NCBI GenBank assembly: GCA_017937705.1
Contig: JAGBDC010000011.1
Location: 1-64,000 of the forward strand
Reading direction: 5' to 3'
DNA: 64,000 bases
Source of the DNA: Alphaproteobacteria bacterium
Lineage (GTDB): Bacteria > Pseudomonadota > Alphaproteobacteria > RF32 > CAG-239
Below the pieces are notes generated by a model. The model was not told the origin of the DNA and did not search any database. It saw only the letters and a program-made list of their open reading frames with translations. This document shows positions 7,944 to 16,824 of the stretch, piece by piece. Made by a program: the position numbers and the translations under genes. Within the stretch, counting starts at the first letter, position 1, and each line of letters begins with the position of its first letter.

Positions 7944-8738
7944 TTATTCTCCTTGTTCCATATTGATAATATAATTAAAATCAGCAACCCATGCATCTAT
8001 ATTTTCAGGTCGTCCATAGCCGGTTTCCATTGTAATATAGGCATTTTTTTCTGTTAAATCATTCAGATAATGTTTTAGCGGATAATTTCCTTCTCCAAAA
8101 TGCAGGTGTTTGTCTTCTACACTCTTAATATCACCATCGCAAATATGATATACATCAGGCTTTAGCGCAAAAAAATCTGACAAATGTTTTTCTATATCTG
8201 CATTTAAGGCATTAGCCGAACAAACAGCATGAGAAAAGTCTAAACAAAAACCGCAGCCGCATTGCTCTTGAATATATTTTATTTCTTCTGCGGTTGTTCC
8301 GTGCAAAGGAGCATCGTCACTGGCATATAGAGGCAGATTTTCTACCACAATTCTTTTATCGTTAAAAATTTCAAACTGGCGAGCAGTTTCTTTCAAATAT
8401 TCAACTCCATGGCCGCAACCTGCATGAACTACAATAGTTTTAGCTTGCAAAACATCGGCTGCATATTGTGATGAAGATAAAATTTGGCAATTTTCTTTTT
8501 CTTTTCTTTTATCTCCGGCATCAAATCCCATAACATTATGCGGAGCATGTATTCTGACTTCAACACCTTTTGCCCAATCTGCAAAAGTATCAATATCTTT
8601 TTTAGGAGTTTGCGGCACCACCATCAATTCAATAAACATCCTATCCGCATTTTTACGCACAAAATCCAAACCTTGAGTAACAAGGTTTGGATTGTTTTGC
8701 ACATTATTACTGAATAATTTAAAACTGTATTTACGCAT
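7944..8738 (-). CDS. Sugar isomerase/AP-endonuclease-type TIM-barrel protein
   Basis: The 264-residue protein has the xylose-isomerase-like TIM-barrel pattern. Candidate metal ligands occur in order: RIHAPH (about 62-67), VVHAGC, VVENLP with Glu, CLDFSHA with Asp/His, and a late METGYG with Glu. Such proteins isomerise sugars or sugar phosphates, or cleave DNA at abasic sites; the sequence does not settle which. It overlaps the end of rmlB by 8 bases and almost touches the tautomerase gene, so it belongs to the rml operon and may act on a sugar. Confidence 0.7.
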   Translation of the reverse strand: MRKYSFKLFSNNVQNNPNLVTQGLDFVRKNADRMFIELMVVPQTPKKDIDTFADWAKGVEVRIHAPHNVMGFDAGDKRKEKENCQILSSSQYAADVLQAKTIVVHAGCGHGVEYLKETARQFEIFNDKRIVVENLPLYASDDAPLHGTTAEEIKYIQEQCGCGFCLDFSHAVCSANALNADIEKHLSDFFALKPDVYHICDGDIKSVEDKHLHFGEGNYPLKHYLNDLTEKNAYITMETGYGRPENIDAWVADFNYIINMEQGE

Positions 8739-9741
8739 TTTTCAAATACCACTCTACCGTCTTAACAATGCCACTGGCAAAATTTTCATCAGCTTTCCAG
8801 TTTAGTTCTGTTGTTAATTTTGTCGCATCAATAGCATAACGTCTGTCATGTCCGGGCCTGTCTTTAACAAAGACAACTAAATCCTTATATGATTTTCCGT
8901 TCGCTTGCGGACGTTCCTTATCCAAAATCGAACAAATTGCATCCACAATTTCCAAATTATTCTTTTCATTATGTCCGCCGACATTATATGTTTCACCGCT
9001 TTTACCATTATGATAAATCAAATCTATCGCCTTACAATGATCTAACACATACAACCAATCACGCACGTTTTTACCATCACCGTAAATCGGTATATTTTTA
9101 CCGGATAAAGCATTTGAGACAATCTTCGGAATAAGCTTTTCCGGATGTTGTTTCGGACCATAATTGTTAGAGCAATTAGATACGGTAATATTCATTCCGT
9201 ATGTTCTGTGATAAGCTCGAGCAATCATATCAGAAGAAGCTTTGGAAGAAGAATATGGAGAACTCGGATCATAAGGTGTCTTTTCGGTAAAATAACCGGT
9301 ATCACCCAGAGCACCATATACCTCATCAGTTGAAATATGATGAAAACGACAATCTTCATAACCAGCTTTAACCTGATGAGGAGCATCCATCCAATATTTA
9401 CGGGCTACATCCAAAAGTGTAAATGTTCCCAACACATTAGTTTCAATAAAAGCTTGCGGACCTGAAATAGAATTATCTACATGGCTTTCAGCCGCAAAGT
9501 GAACAACACCTCGTATATCGTTTTCTTCAAAAAGCTTTTCAATCAATGCTCTGTCGCAAATATCACCTTGCACAAACATATAATTTTCAGCATTTTCGCA
9601 TTCTTTCAAATTATCCAAATTTCCGGCATAAGTGAGTTTATCCAAATTTATAATTTTATATTGCGGATATTTTGCCACCATATATGGCACAAAATTAGAA
9701 CCGATAAATCCGGCACCACCGGTAACTAAAACAGATTTCAT
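8731..9741 (-). CDS. rmlB: dTDP-glucose 4,6-dehydratase
   Basis: This is the second step of dTDP-L-rhamnose synthesis, converting dTDP-glucose to dTDP-4-keto-6-deoxyglucose. The 336-residue SDR enzyme begins with the NAD-binding GGAGFIGS motif (8-15). It has the active-site DEVYG segment and the YSSSK (YxxxK) catalytic pair near 162-166, and the usual C-terminal FVKDRPGHDRRYAID motif. It lies in an operon with rmlA, rmlC and rmlD. Confidence 0.96.
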   Translation of the reverse strand: MKSVLVTGGAGFIGSNFVPYMVAKYPQYKIINLDKLTYAGNLDNLKECENAENYMFVQGDICDRALIEKLFEENDIRGVVHFAAESHVDNSISGPQAFIETNVLGTFTLLDVARKYWMDAPHQVKAGYEDCRFHHISTDEVYGALGDTGYFTEKTPYDPSSPYSSSKASSDMIARAYHRTYGMNITVSNCSNNYGPKQHPEKLIPKIVSNALSGKNIPIYGDGKNVRDWLYVLDHCKAIDLIYHNGKSGETYNVGGHNEKNNLEIVDAICSILDKERPQANGKSYKDLVVFVKDRPGHDRRYAIDATKLTTELNWKADENFASGIVKTVEWYLKNA

Positions 9742-9746
9742 ATTCC

Positions 9747-10577
9747 TTATCCCTTCAAATTATTAATACATTCTTGCAAAGCTTCTTCCCAATGACGTAT
9801 TTTTATCCCAAAATCAGTTTTAATTTTGCTCTTATTTAAAACTGAATATGACGGACGCACGGCTTTTGTCGGATATTGAGAACTTTCAATCGGAAAAACC
9901 TTACAAGACAAATTTGATTTTTTCATAATTTCCACAGCAAAATCATACCAAGAACAAACGCCTTCATTTGAAAAATGATATATTTCTTTAGTACCTTTTT
10001 TTAGCTGCGGTAAAATTTCAACAATAGCTTGTGCTAAATCTTTAGCATAAGTAGGCGAGCCGATTTGATCAAAAACCACATTAAGGCTTTCCCGTTCAGC
10101 TCCCAATCTTTGCATTGTTTTTACAAAGTTATTACCAAATTCGGAATATAACCACGCTGTTCTTATAACCACAGCTGTTGAGGCATTTTCAATCACAGCT
10201 TTTTCACCGGCCAGTTTCGTAACTCCGTAAACCGAACGAGGAGCTGTTTCATCACCTTCCTTATATGGCACATAATTTTGTCCGTTAAAAACATAGTCTG
10301 TTGATACATGAACCAACGGAACTCCCGTTTTGGCTAAATTTTTAGGACCATAAACATTTATTTTTTCAGCCAATTCAGGCTCATCTTCAGCTTTATCAAC
10401 TGCGGTATAGGCCGCACAATTTATAATCGCCTCATATTTGTCTTTTGTAACATAGTCAGAAACTGCTGCTTCATCAGTAATATCAAGCTCTTCTCTGTCA
10501 ACATATTCGGCTTTGTTCTGCAACAACAAACGCAGCTCATTTCCGAGTTGTCCGTTAGCACCAACAACTAAAAACAT
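9747..10577 (-). CDS. rmlD: dTDP-4-dehydrorhamnose reductase
   Basis: Final reduction to dTDP-L-rhamnose. At 276 residues the protein has the expected length. It has GANGQLG at the N-terminus for NAD(P)H, the STDYVFNG motif and the YGVTKLAGE catalytic YxxxK. It overlaps rmlC by 10 bases and precedes rmlB by 5, consistent with one message. Confidence 0.95.
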   Translation of the reverse strand: MFLVVGANGQLGNELRLLLQNKAEYVDREELDITDEAAVSDYVTKDKYEAIINCAAYTAVDKAEDEPELAEKINVYGPKNLAKTGVPLVHVSTDYVFNGQNYVPYKEGDETAPRSVYGVTKLAGEKAVIENASTAVVIRTAWLYSEFGNNFVKTMQRLGAERESLNVVFDQIGSPTYAKDLAQAIVEILPQLKKGTKEIYHFSNEGVCSWYDFAVEIMKKSNLSCKVFPIESSQYPTKAVRPSYSVLNKSKIKTDFGIKIRHWEEALQECINNLKG

Positions 10578-11113
10578 TCAATTTCCTCCAATAACGGATT
10601 GACCTTATCTTTATCAGATAAAATTGCTTTATCGGTATCGATTTTCCAATCAATTCCCAATTTAGGATCATTGTAACGCAAACCGCCTTCAGAAGCTTTA
10701 TTATATACATTGTCACATTTATACGCAAAAACAGCGGTTTCGGAAAGCACCGAAAACCCATGTCCGAAACCTCTCGGTATCATTAACTGACGACGATTTT
10801 CAGCACTTAATTCAACTGCAACATGTTTTCCGAAAGTTGGAGAATCTTTACGCAAATCAACCGCAACATCAAGAACTGTACCTTCTAAAACACGCACCAA
10901 TTTAGCTTGAGCATACTCACCTTTTTGAAAATGGATACCTCTGATTGTGCCGTACTTAGATTTAGATTGATTATCCTGAATAAAATCATAATCAATCCCT
11001 TGTTCTTTCAGCTTCTCTTTATTGTAACTTTCAAAAAAATAACCGCGTTCATCTTCAAACACCTGTGGTTCAATAATGAACACTCCCTCAATTTCTGTTT
11101 TAGAAACCTTCAT
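10568..11113 (-). CDS. rmlC: dTDP-4-dehydrorhamnose 3,5-epimerase
   Basis: Cupin-fold epimerase, third enzyme of the rhamnose pathway. It has the RGIHFQ motif with the catalytic His, the [17 protein letters not shown] strand, and the IPRGFGHGF segment. I start at the ATG at 11113, preceded by GAGGA 6 bases upstream; this gives 181 residues, normal for RmlC. It overlaps the 3' end of rmlA by 14 bases. Confidence 0.95.
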   Translation of the reverse strand: MKVSKTEIEGVFIIEPQVFEDERGYFFESYNKEKLKEQGIDYDFIQDNQSKSKYGTIRGIHFQKGEYAQAKLVRVLEGTVLDVAVDLRKDSPTFGKHVAVELSAENRRQLMIPRGFGHGFSVLSETAVFAYKCDNVYNKASEGGLRYNDPKLGIDWKIDTDKAILSDKDKVNPLLEEIECF

Positions 11114-11984
11114 GATAATCCTCATAAACTCGTTTTAAATATGCTTTATAATCAGTGCCATCCTTGAGCTCATCAATAATTTTCAAAAGTTGTTCATTAT
11201 CAATAAAGCCTCTACGATATGCAATTTCTTCAATACAAGCAATTTTCAAATCCTGACGTTTTTCAATAATTCCGATAAAATTAGATGCTTCTAACAAAGA
11301 TTGCGGAGTTCCTGCATCAAGCCATGCATTTCCTCTTTTCATCGGCAAAACATTTAAGCGTCCTTCTTCCAAATACATTCTGTTCAAATCTGTAATTTCC
11401 AATTCACCACGAGCTGACGGCTTTAAATTACGAGCTTTTTCAACAACGTCTGATTTATAGAAATACAAACCGACCACCGCATAATTTGATTTTGGTTGCT
11501 TGGGTTTTTCTTCAATGGAAATAGCTCTAAAATCTTTATCAAATTCAACCACACCAAATCTTTCCGGATCAGAAACGTGATAGCCGAATACGGTACCTCC
11601 GGGATTGTGGGCAATCTCTTGGCGAAACAGTTTCAATTGCTCACCCATATAGAAAATATTATCTCCTAAAATCAAGCAGACATCATCATTACCGATAAAA
11701 TCCGCCCCGATTGTAAATGCTTGTGCGATTCCTTTCGGTTCTTCTTGCACTCGATATTCCAAATGCATTCCCAAACGAGAACCATCACCAAACAAACGCT
11801 CAATATTAGGGGTATCTTGCGGAGTTGAAATAATCAAAATATCCTTAATTCCGAACAACATCAAAGTTGAAAGCGGATAATAAATCATCGGTTTGTCATA
11901 AACCGGCAAAAGCTGTTTACTGGTAATACTGGTCAAAGGATAAAGCCTTGAACCGCTACCGCCAGCTAAAATAATACCTTTCAT
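11100..11984 (-). CDS. rmlA: Glucose-1-phosphate thymidylyltransferase
   Basis: First enzyme of the pathway, making dTDP-glucose from dTTP and glucose-1-phosphate. The 294-residue product shows the nucleotidyltransferase signature [11 protein letters not shown] at 8-18, the [14 protein letters not shown] segment and the LGDNIFY metal site. It is the first gene of an operon rmlA-rmlC-rmlD-rmlB-isomerase-tautomerase. The rhamnose probably feeds surface polysaccharide, but no glycosyltransferase is in this window. Confidence 0.96.
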   Translation of the reverse strand: MKGIILAGGSGSRLYPLTSITSKQLLPVYDKPMIYYPLSTLMLFGIKDILIISTPQDTPNIERLFGDGSRLGMHLEYRVQEEPKGIAQAFTIGADFIGNDDVCLILGDNIFYMGEQLKLFRQEIAHNPGGTVFGYHVSDPERFGVVEFDKDFRAISIEEKPKQPKSNYAVVGLYFYKSDVVEKARNLKPSARGELEITDLNRMYLEEGRLNVLPMKRGNAWLDAGTPQSLLEASNFIGIIEKRQDLKIACIEEIAYRRGFIDNEQLLKIIDELKDGTDYKAYLKRVYEDYHEGF

Positions 11985-12149
11985 TTTTTAATCCTCTATA
12001 GTTTAACTTTAATGACACCATAGTATAACGATACACATATAAATCAAGATTATATTTTTTCTATCAACAGTAGAATTACAACCAAAGTTTATACTTAAAT
12101 TTAGCAAAAAAGATAATATCTATATTTTGAACATATAAAGGATGTACAA

Positions 12150-12515
12150 ATGCAAAACCTTTCAGAAGAACAATACAAAATTTTACGCCACAAAGGAACC
12201 GAACCTGCATTTTCAGGTAAATATTATTTATTTAGCCAAGAAGGAATTTATGTTTGTGCAGCATGCGGAAACCCTATTTTCTCGTCGGAACAAAAATTTG
12301 ATTGCGGTTGCGGATGGCCAAGTTTCGATTCTGCCCTTCCCGGAAGTGTAAAGCTATTACCGGATTACAGTTGCGGAACTAAAAGAACAGAGGTGTGTTG
12401 TGCCAATTGCCACTCTCATCTGGGACACGTTTTTGACGATGGTCCGACTTTAACCGGTACTCGTTTTTGCATCAACTCGCTTGCTATGGATTTTCATCCG
12501 CGACAAAAGCACTAA
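12150..12515 (+). CDS. msrB: Peptide methionine-(R)-S-oxide reductase
   Basis: MsrB repairs oxidised methionine. The 121-residue protein has both zinc-binding CxxC pairs (CAACG and CANCH), the GCGWPSF motif, HLGHVFDDGP, and the catalytic Cys in RFCINS. An AAAGGA site precedes the ATG. The last bases overlap the stop codon of the convergent iminopeptidase gene, with no terminator between them. Confidence 0.96.
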   Translation: MQNLSEEQYKILRHKGTEPAFSGKYYLFSQEGIYVCAACGNPIFSSEQKFDCGCGWPSFDSALPGSVKLLPDYSCGTKRTEVCCANCHSHLGHVFDDGPTLTGTRFCINSLAMDFHPRQKH

Positions 12516-13426
12516 AGAAATGCTTTAGTTTCCTTTGTAATTGTTTTTTGTAATAAATCACTGCCATGCCCAATATCAGGAACAATAACCAATTTGGAAT
12601 TAGGCATAGCCTTATGCAAATCATAAGCTCCCTGAACAGGGCAAACAAAATCCAGACGATTATGAACAATCAAAGTCGGAATGTGCTTAATTTTTGCGAT
12701 ATTATCCATAATATAATCGTCTTCAAGCATAAATTCTTTTGCCGCATAATTTATGTAAACTCGTGTAGAAGCTATATCATCTGCCGTAATTTCGCCGAAT
12801 TCTAACGACGGATTTAGTTTTCCCAACACCCATTCATATCGACCATATAAACTTACGGCCTTAACCTGTTCCACCAAATTTTCCGAATTTATCATTTCGG
12901 CAAAAGCTTTCGCTATCGACTGATTATTTGGGGTTTCATTTTTCATTTTTTCCAACATGTCCGGATAAAACAAACCGCTTTGATTTTCCAGCCAATCAAC
13001 ACCTGCTTTATCCGCCAAAAAAATCTGGCTAACAAAAAGTTTTTTTACTCTTTTAGGATTTTTTATCGCAAATAATAAAGCCAAGGTTGAACCCCAAGAA
13101 CCGCCTTTTACGATAACTTCGCCTTTTATATTTAAATATTCAAGCAGTCGTTCGGCATCTTCCAACAGCTTCTGGGTGGTATTATTTTTCATTTCTCCGG
13201 CCGGAAGCGACTTTCCTCCGCCTCGTTGATCAAATAGTATCATACGATACTTTTTACGGTCAAAACTGTATGTATGTTTAATCTTAGCCGAACCACCCGG
13301 ACCTCCATGAAATATAAGAACAGGCTCTCCTTTAGGATTTCCCGCTTCCATAAAATATACTTTATGTCCGTCTTTTTCGGGCAGATAGCCGGAATTGTAA
13401 ATTTTAGGCTTAAACCAATTAAACAT
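12512..13426 (-). CDS. pip: Proline iminopeptidase-type alpha/beta hydrolase (S33)
   Basis: Releases N-terminal proline from peptides. The 304-residue cytosolic protein shows the oxyanion HGGPGG motif, the DQRGGGKS segment typical of proline iminopeptidases, and the nucleophile GGSWGS. A late Asp (HNRLDFVCP) and His (DIGHG) complete the triad. It starts directly after the GNAT-like gene (1-base gap), so the two are co-transcribed. Confidence 0.88.
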   Translation of the reverse strand: MFNWFKPKIYNSGYLPEKDGHKVYFMEAGNPKGEPVLIFHGGPGGSAKIKHTYSFDRKKYRMILFDQRGGGKSLPAGEMKNNTTQKLLEDAERLLEYLNIKGEVIVKGGSWGSTLALLFAIKNPKRVKKLFVSQIFLADKAGVDWLENQSGLFYPDMLEKMKNETPNNQSIAKAFAEMINSENLVEQVKAVSLYGRYEWVLGKLNPSLEFGEITADDIASTRVYINYAAKEFMLEDDYIMDNIAKIKHIPTLIVHNRLDFVCPVQGAYDLHKAMPNSKLVIVPDIGHGSDLLQKTITKETKAFL

Positions 13427-13427
13427 A

Positions 13428-14279
13428 TCACACCTCTTTTAACATTTTTATTTGTTCTTCTGTTTGTTGTTCTAACAGCAAAGGAATATCATTATCTATC
13501 ATTATTTGCAACTGTCTCATCATTTTATCCATTCCGCAATGCCCGAAATTATAAGGATTTTTCTCGCCGTTTACATCTTCATTAAAACAACAAATATATT
13601 CATATAAATCTTTAGCATTAAAATTATGATAATTATCGGCATTGTACATATATAACAGTAATGTTTCACACATACCGTTTTTTATGTCTTCTTCATTATT
13701 ACAAGGTGATAGAGGACCTTGAACATAGTCAATCCCTATTTTTTTAGCCCCATATTTTCTTTCTATCAAATCACATCTTTTTTTAGGCGACATACAGTCC
13801 ACCATCGGATCAGGATTATGTTCATCATAGTTTATTTTATCCGGATTGTTTGCTTCCCACAATATGGCTTTTAACGGCTCATTATTTATTTTTGAGTTTA
13901 TATCTTGCAATCTCTTTTCTACATATTCGCATATATGTTTTCCGCTTAACACTTTCGAATATTTTTTATCTCTGACAAGATATTCCACCAATCCGCAACT
14001 GCTTTTTCCGGCAATTCCTCCAACAGCAAATCCTATAACTTCGGGATTTTCACTCATTAAATTATAGCCGAACGCCACATATACATGTTGTCCTTTTTCA
14101 ACTCCTGAATTCAAATTTTCTAGCCAATATTCGACTTTTTCCTGTTCATTCGGCAACGGAAAAGTTTGATTATACAAACCATCATGAATTTTTATCAACA
14201 AACTTGTAGCTAAATCCATTTGCCTCATATCTTTATTTTCAAATATCTCGGTAAAATCTGCTATTTCAATATCAATCAT
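13428..14279 (-). CDS. GNAT-like acetyltransferase, tentative
   Basis: A 283-residue cytosolic protein I do not recognise with certainty. The first 130 residues resemble a GNAT fold: a strand ending VIGFAVGGI, then CGLVEYLVRDKKY, then a KVLSGKHICEYVEKRL helix in the place of the acetyl-CoA pyrophosphate loop. The C-terminal half is rich in Asn, Asp and Cys and has no motif I can name. It is upstream of and coupled to the proline iminopeptidase gene. Confidence 0.5.
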   Translation of the reverse strand: MIDIEIADFTEIFENKDMRQMDLATSLLIKIHDGLYNQTFPLPNEQEKVEYWLENLNSGVEKGQHVYVAFGYNLMSENPEVIGFAVGGIAGKSSCGLVEYLVRDKKYSKVLSGKHICEYVEKRLQDINSKINNEPLKAILWEANNPDKINYDEHNPDPMVDCMSPKKRCDLIERKYGAKKIGIDYVQGPLSPCNNEEDIKNGMCETLLLYMYNADNYHNFNAKDLYEYICCFNEDVNGEKNPYNFGHCGMDKMMRQLQIMIDNDIPLLLEQQTEEQIKMLKEV

Positions 14280-14349
14280 AGAAGACCTTAATTTTAATTA
14301 TACTTTGAGAAAGTTTAACATAGCACTTTTTGCTGTCAAGCTTTACCTT

Positions 14350-14378
14350 TTGTTTAGCATTTTTACCTAATATATAAC
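14350..14378 (+). promoter_or_regulatory. Probable promoter of the nagB-like gene
   Basis: TTGTTT (14350-14355) and TATAAC (14373-14378) are spaced by 17 bases, with transcription predicted to start about 20 bases before the ATG. The match to consensus is moderate. Confidence 0.4.
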
Positions 14379-14406
14379 AAATAGTAATAGCAAAGGATAA
14401 CATCAA

Positions 14407-15204
14407 ATGAGATTAATTATAAATTCGGATTATGACAAATGCTCACGCTGGGCTGCCGATTATGTTGCTTATAAAATTAAAGCATCTCGCCCAACTAAAG
14501 AAAAGCCTTTTGTCATGGCGATTCCGGCCGGAAGCTCCCCGCTCGGAATGTTTAAGCTTTTGATTGAAATGTTCAAGAAAGGAAAAATTTCTTTTCAAAA
14601 TGTAGTATTTTTCAATATGGTTGAATATGTCGGTTTACCAAACAATGATGTAAAAAGTTTTCACTATGCTTTATGGGAAAATTTTTTCCAACATATTGAT
14701 GCCAGACAACAAAACATCCATTTATTAAACGGACAAGCTAAAGATTTTGCCAAAGAATGCAAAAACTATGAAAAACTTATTCGCAGCTACGGAGGTATCG
14801 ATTTACTTATCGGTGGAGTTGGTGAAGACGGACATATTGCTCTCAATGAACCCGGCTCATCACTGGTTTCTCGCACCAGATTAAAAGCCTTAAATCGTAA
14901 TACCTTACGTGCAAATGCTCGCTTCTTTAATGACGATGTAAACCAAGTTCCTAAAACTGCGGTTACAATCGGTATTGCAACCATTATGGATGCTAAAGAA
15001 GTTATGATTATCGCTTCCGGTGATAAAAAAGCAGAGGCTGTTCATTGTGCTGTTGAAGGAAGTGTTAATCACATGTGTCCTATCAGTATCTTGCAAATGC
15101 ACGAACATGCAATGATTGTTTGTGATGAAGATGCAACATCAAAACTCAAAGCTGATACGGTAAGATATTTCAACGATAATGAAGAAACTAAATTTGGAAA
15201 ATAG
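14407..15204 (+). CDS. nagB: Glucosamine-6-phosphate deaminase homologue with D72V substitution
   Basis: NagB converts glucosamine-6-phosphate to fructose-6-phosphate and ammonia. The 265-residue product aligns without gaps to E. coli NagB through residue 148. It keeps Asp141, His143 and Glu148 (GEDGHIALNEP) and the RSYG, SRTR and VNQVPK segments. The catalytic base Asp72 of the MDEYVG motif is replaced by Val (codon GTT at 14620-14622). The phosphate loop is PAGSSP instead of PTGGTP. The enzyme may be inactive, changed in reaction, or regulatory; the rest of the protein is well conserved, so it is not a decayed gene. It stands alone, without nagA or nagE. Confidence 0.88.
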   Translation: MRLIINSDYDKCSRWAADYVAYKIKASRPTKEKPFVMAIPAGSSPLGMFKLLIEMFKKGKISFQNVVFFNMVEYVGLPNNDVKSFHYALWENFFQHIDARQQNIHLLNGQAKDFAKECKNYEKLIRSYGGIDLLIGGVGEDGHIALNEPGSSLVSRTRLKALNRNTLRANARFFNDDVNQVPKTAVTIGIATIMDAKEVMIIASGDKKAEAVHCAVEGSVNHMCPISILQMHEHAMIVCDEDATSKLKADTVRYFNDNEETKFGK

Positions 15205-15208
15205 CCGC

Positions 15209-15234
15209 AAGCCGTCATTTTGACGGCTTTTTTC
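15209..15234 (+). terminator. Terminator of the nagB-like gene
   Basis: AAGCCGTCA/TGACGGCTT stem with a three-base loop and a following T6 run, 5 bases after the stop codon. Confidence 0.85.
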
Positions 15235-15327
15235 TTATTTTATTAAAGATAAAACTTGAAAGCTGAAAATATTAATGCTACATTTATCTATATCTCTAGA
15301 TTATTAACATATTAAAAACTGCAGTGT

Positions 15328-15711
15328 ATGATAAGTGTTTTTAGTGCACCAATGCTGATTATGATGGGTATTGCCTATGTCACAATGTCAGCAATTTTTT
15401 ACATGATGTGGCGCAAGTATACTAAAAGCTGGACAGCAGTTTTTGTGGTATGCTCTGCATTTAGCGCCTTTGTCGGAGTTATGTCGCAAATTATCGGCAT
15501 TATAGCCATATTCAAGCCACATTTTCCGTTAACGTTTCTCCCTGCTAATTTTCAGCTATATATGTTCGGAACGGCAGGTCTCTTGTTCATTATATGGTGG
15601 ATACCTTGGATTATCTTTAATTGGGAAATTATCAAAAAAAACGCCCTAAAAGAACTTCAAGACATCAAAAAGAACAAAAAGAAAAAGAAGAAAAACAAGA
15701 AACCCGGTTAA
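15328..15711 (+). CDS. Small membrane protein with Lys-rich tail
   Basis: Unrecognised. The 127-residue product has three predicted membrane helices (about 7-27, 36-61 and 76-98). It ends in a cytoplasmic tail of almost unbroken lysines (about 112-126). The stop codon lies inside the terminator hairpin. No good ribosome site is visible before the ATG. It precedes mtaB by about 70 bases. Confidence 0.65.
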   Translation: MISVFSAPMLIMMGIAYVTMSAIFYMMWRKYTKSWTAVFVVCSAFSAFVGVMSQIIGIIAIFKPHFPLTFLPANFQLYMFGTAGLLFIIWWIPWIIFNWEIIKKNALKELQDIKKNKKKKKKNKKPG

Positions 15712-15731
15712 CTCTCGGGTTTCTTTTTTTT
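15698..15731 (+). terminator. Terminator overlapping the membrane protein gene end
   Basis: GAAACCCG/CGGGTTTC stem with loop GTTAACTCT-like sequence and a T8 run. It ends the small membrane protein gene just before mtaB. Confidence 0.8.
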
Positions 15732-15780
15732 ATTGCAAAAAAGAGCATTTGCATTATATTGAGCTCGGAGAATTTGATAA

Positions 15781-16824
15781 ATGGTAGAAGTAGTTACATT
15801 AGGTTGTCGAATAAACAGCTATGAATCTGAAATATTAAAAGAAAAATTTGCCAAAGTTGATAACTTGGTAATAGTAAATACTTGTGCCGTTACTAAAGAA
15901 GCAGAAAGACAATGCAGGCAGACGATTCGCAAACTGCGCAAACAAAATCCCGAAGCAAAAATTGTTGTGACCGGATGTGCGGCACAAGTCAATCCGCAAA
16001 CATTTGCAAAAATGCCGGAGATTGATTTAATTCTTGGCAATAAAGAAAAAACAGCCATTGAAAAATATCTGCAAACTGATTTATCCGAAAAAACCATTGT
16101 CGGAGATATATTTAAATATGACGGATATGATGATTATTTGATTACCGGATTTGAAGGTCGTCAAAGAGCATTCGTGCAAGTACAACAAGGTTGCAATCAT
16201 CGTTGTACATACTGCATTGTTCCTTTTGCCAGAGGAAACAATCGCTCTGTTCCGCAACAAAAAATTTTAGAACAAATAAAAACCCTGCTTGACCAAGGTT
16301 TCAAAGAAATTTGCTTGACCGGAGTTGATGTTTGCTCATATCAACCGTCTTTCAGCGATTTGGTTGCCGCTATTTTACAAACTTTTCCCGAAATTCCTTC
16401 TCTGCAATTCGGCTCACTAGACCCTGCTGCTATTGATGATGAATTTATAAATTTAGTCGGAAAACATAAAAACATATTGCCTATGTTTCATTTATCAATT
16501 CAGTCCGGTGATAATCTTATATTAAAACGTATGCGACGTCGCCATTCTCGAGAAGATGTCATAAACTTATGCAACAAAATTCGTGCCGTAAGACCGGAGG
16601 CAACTTTCGGTGCTGATTTTATTTGCGGTTTTCCAACCGAAAAAGAAGAAAATTTTATTAATACATATAATTTGGTAGACGAAGCCGGAATTAGCCGTCT
16701 ACACGTATTTCCATATTCGGAAAGACCGGGAACGCCTGCTGCATTGATGCCACAAGTCGATGTTGAAGAACGTCGTGAACGAGCTAAGAGATTAAGAGAA
16801 AAAGGAGAAGTTATAAATGGCTAG
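15781..16824 (+). CDS. mtaB: tRNA t6A37 methylthiotransferase (MtaB-like), lacking the TRAM domain
   Basis: Radical-SAM enzyme that adds a methylthio group to N6-threonylcarbamoyladenosine at tRNA position 37. The N-terminal UPF0004 domain supplies Cys9, Cys35 and Cys66, and the radical-SAM cluster is C138-x3-C142-x2-C145. The gene ends at residue 347, right after the YSERPGTPA region. The C-terminal TRAM domain of about 60-70 residues, usual in MtaB and present in the MiaB of this window, is therefore absent. The 3' end overlaps the start of ftsY by 8 bases, and no remnant of the missing domain is visible downstream. Confidence 0.85.
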   Translation: MVEVVTLGCRINSYESEILKEKFAKVDNLVIVNTCAVTKEAERQCRQTIRKLRKQNPEAKIVVTGCAAQVNPQTFAKMPEIDLILGNKEKTAIEKYLQTDLSEKTIVGDIFKYDGYDDYLITGFEGRQRAFVQVQQGCNHRCTYCIVPFARGNNRSVPQQKILEQIKTLLDQGFKEICLTGVDVCSYQPSFSDLVAAILQTFPEIPSLQFGSLDPAAIDDEFINLVGKHKNILPMFHLSIQSGDNLILKRMRRRHSREDVINLCNKIRAVRPEATFGADFICGFPTEKEENFINTYNLVDEAGISRLHVFPYSERPGTPAALMPQVDVEERRERAKRLREKGEVING

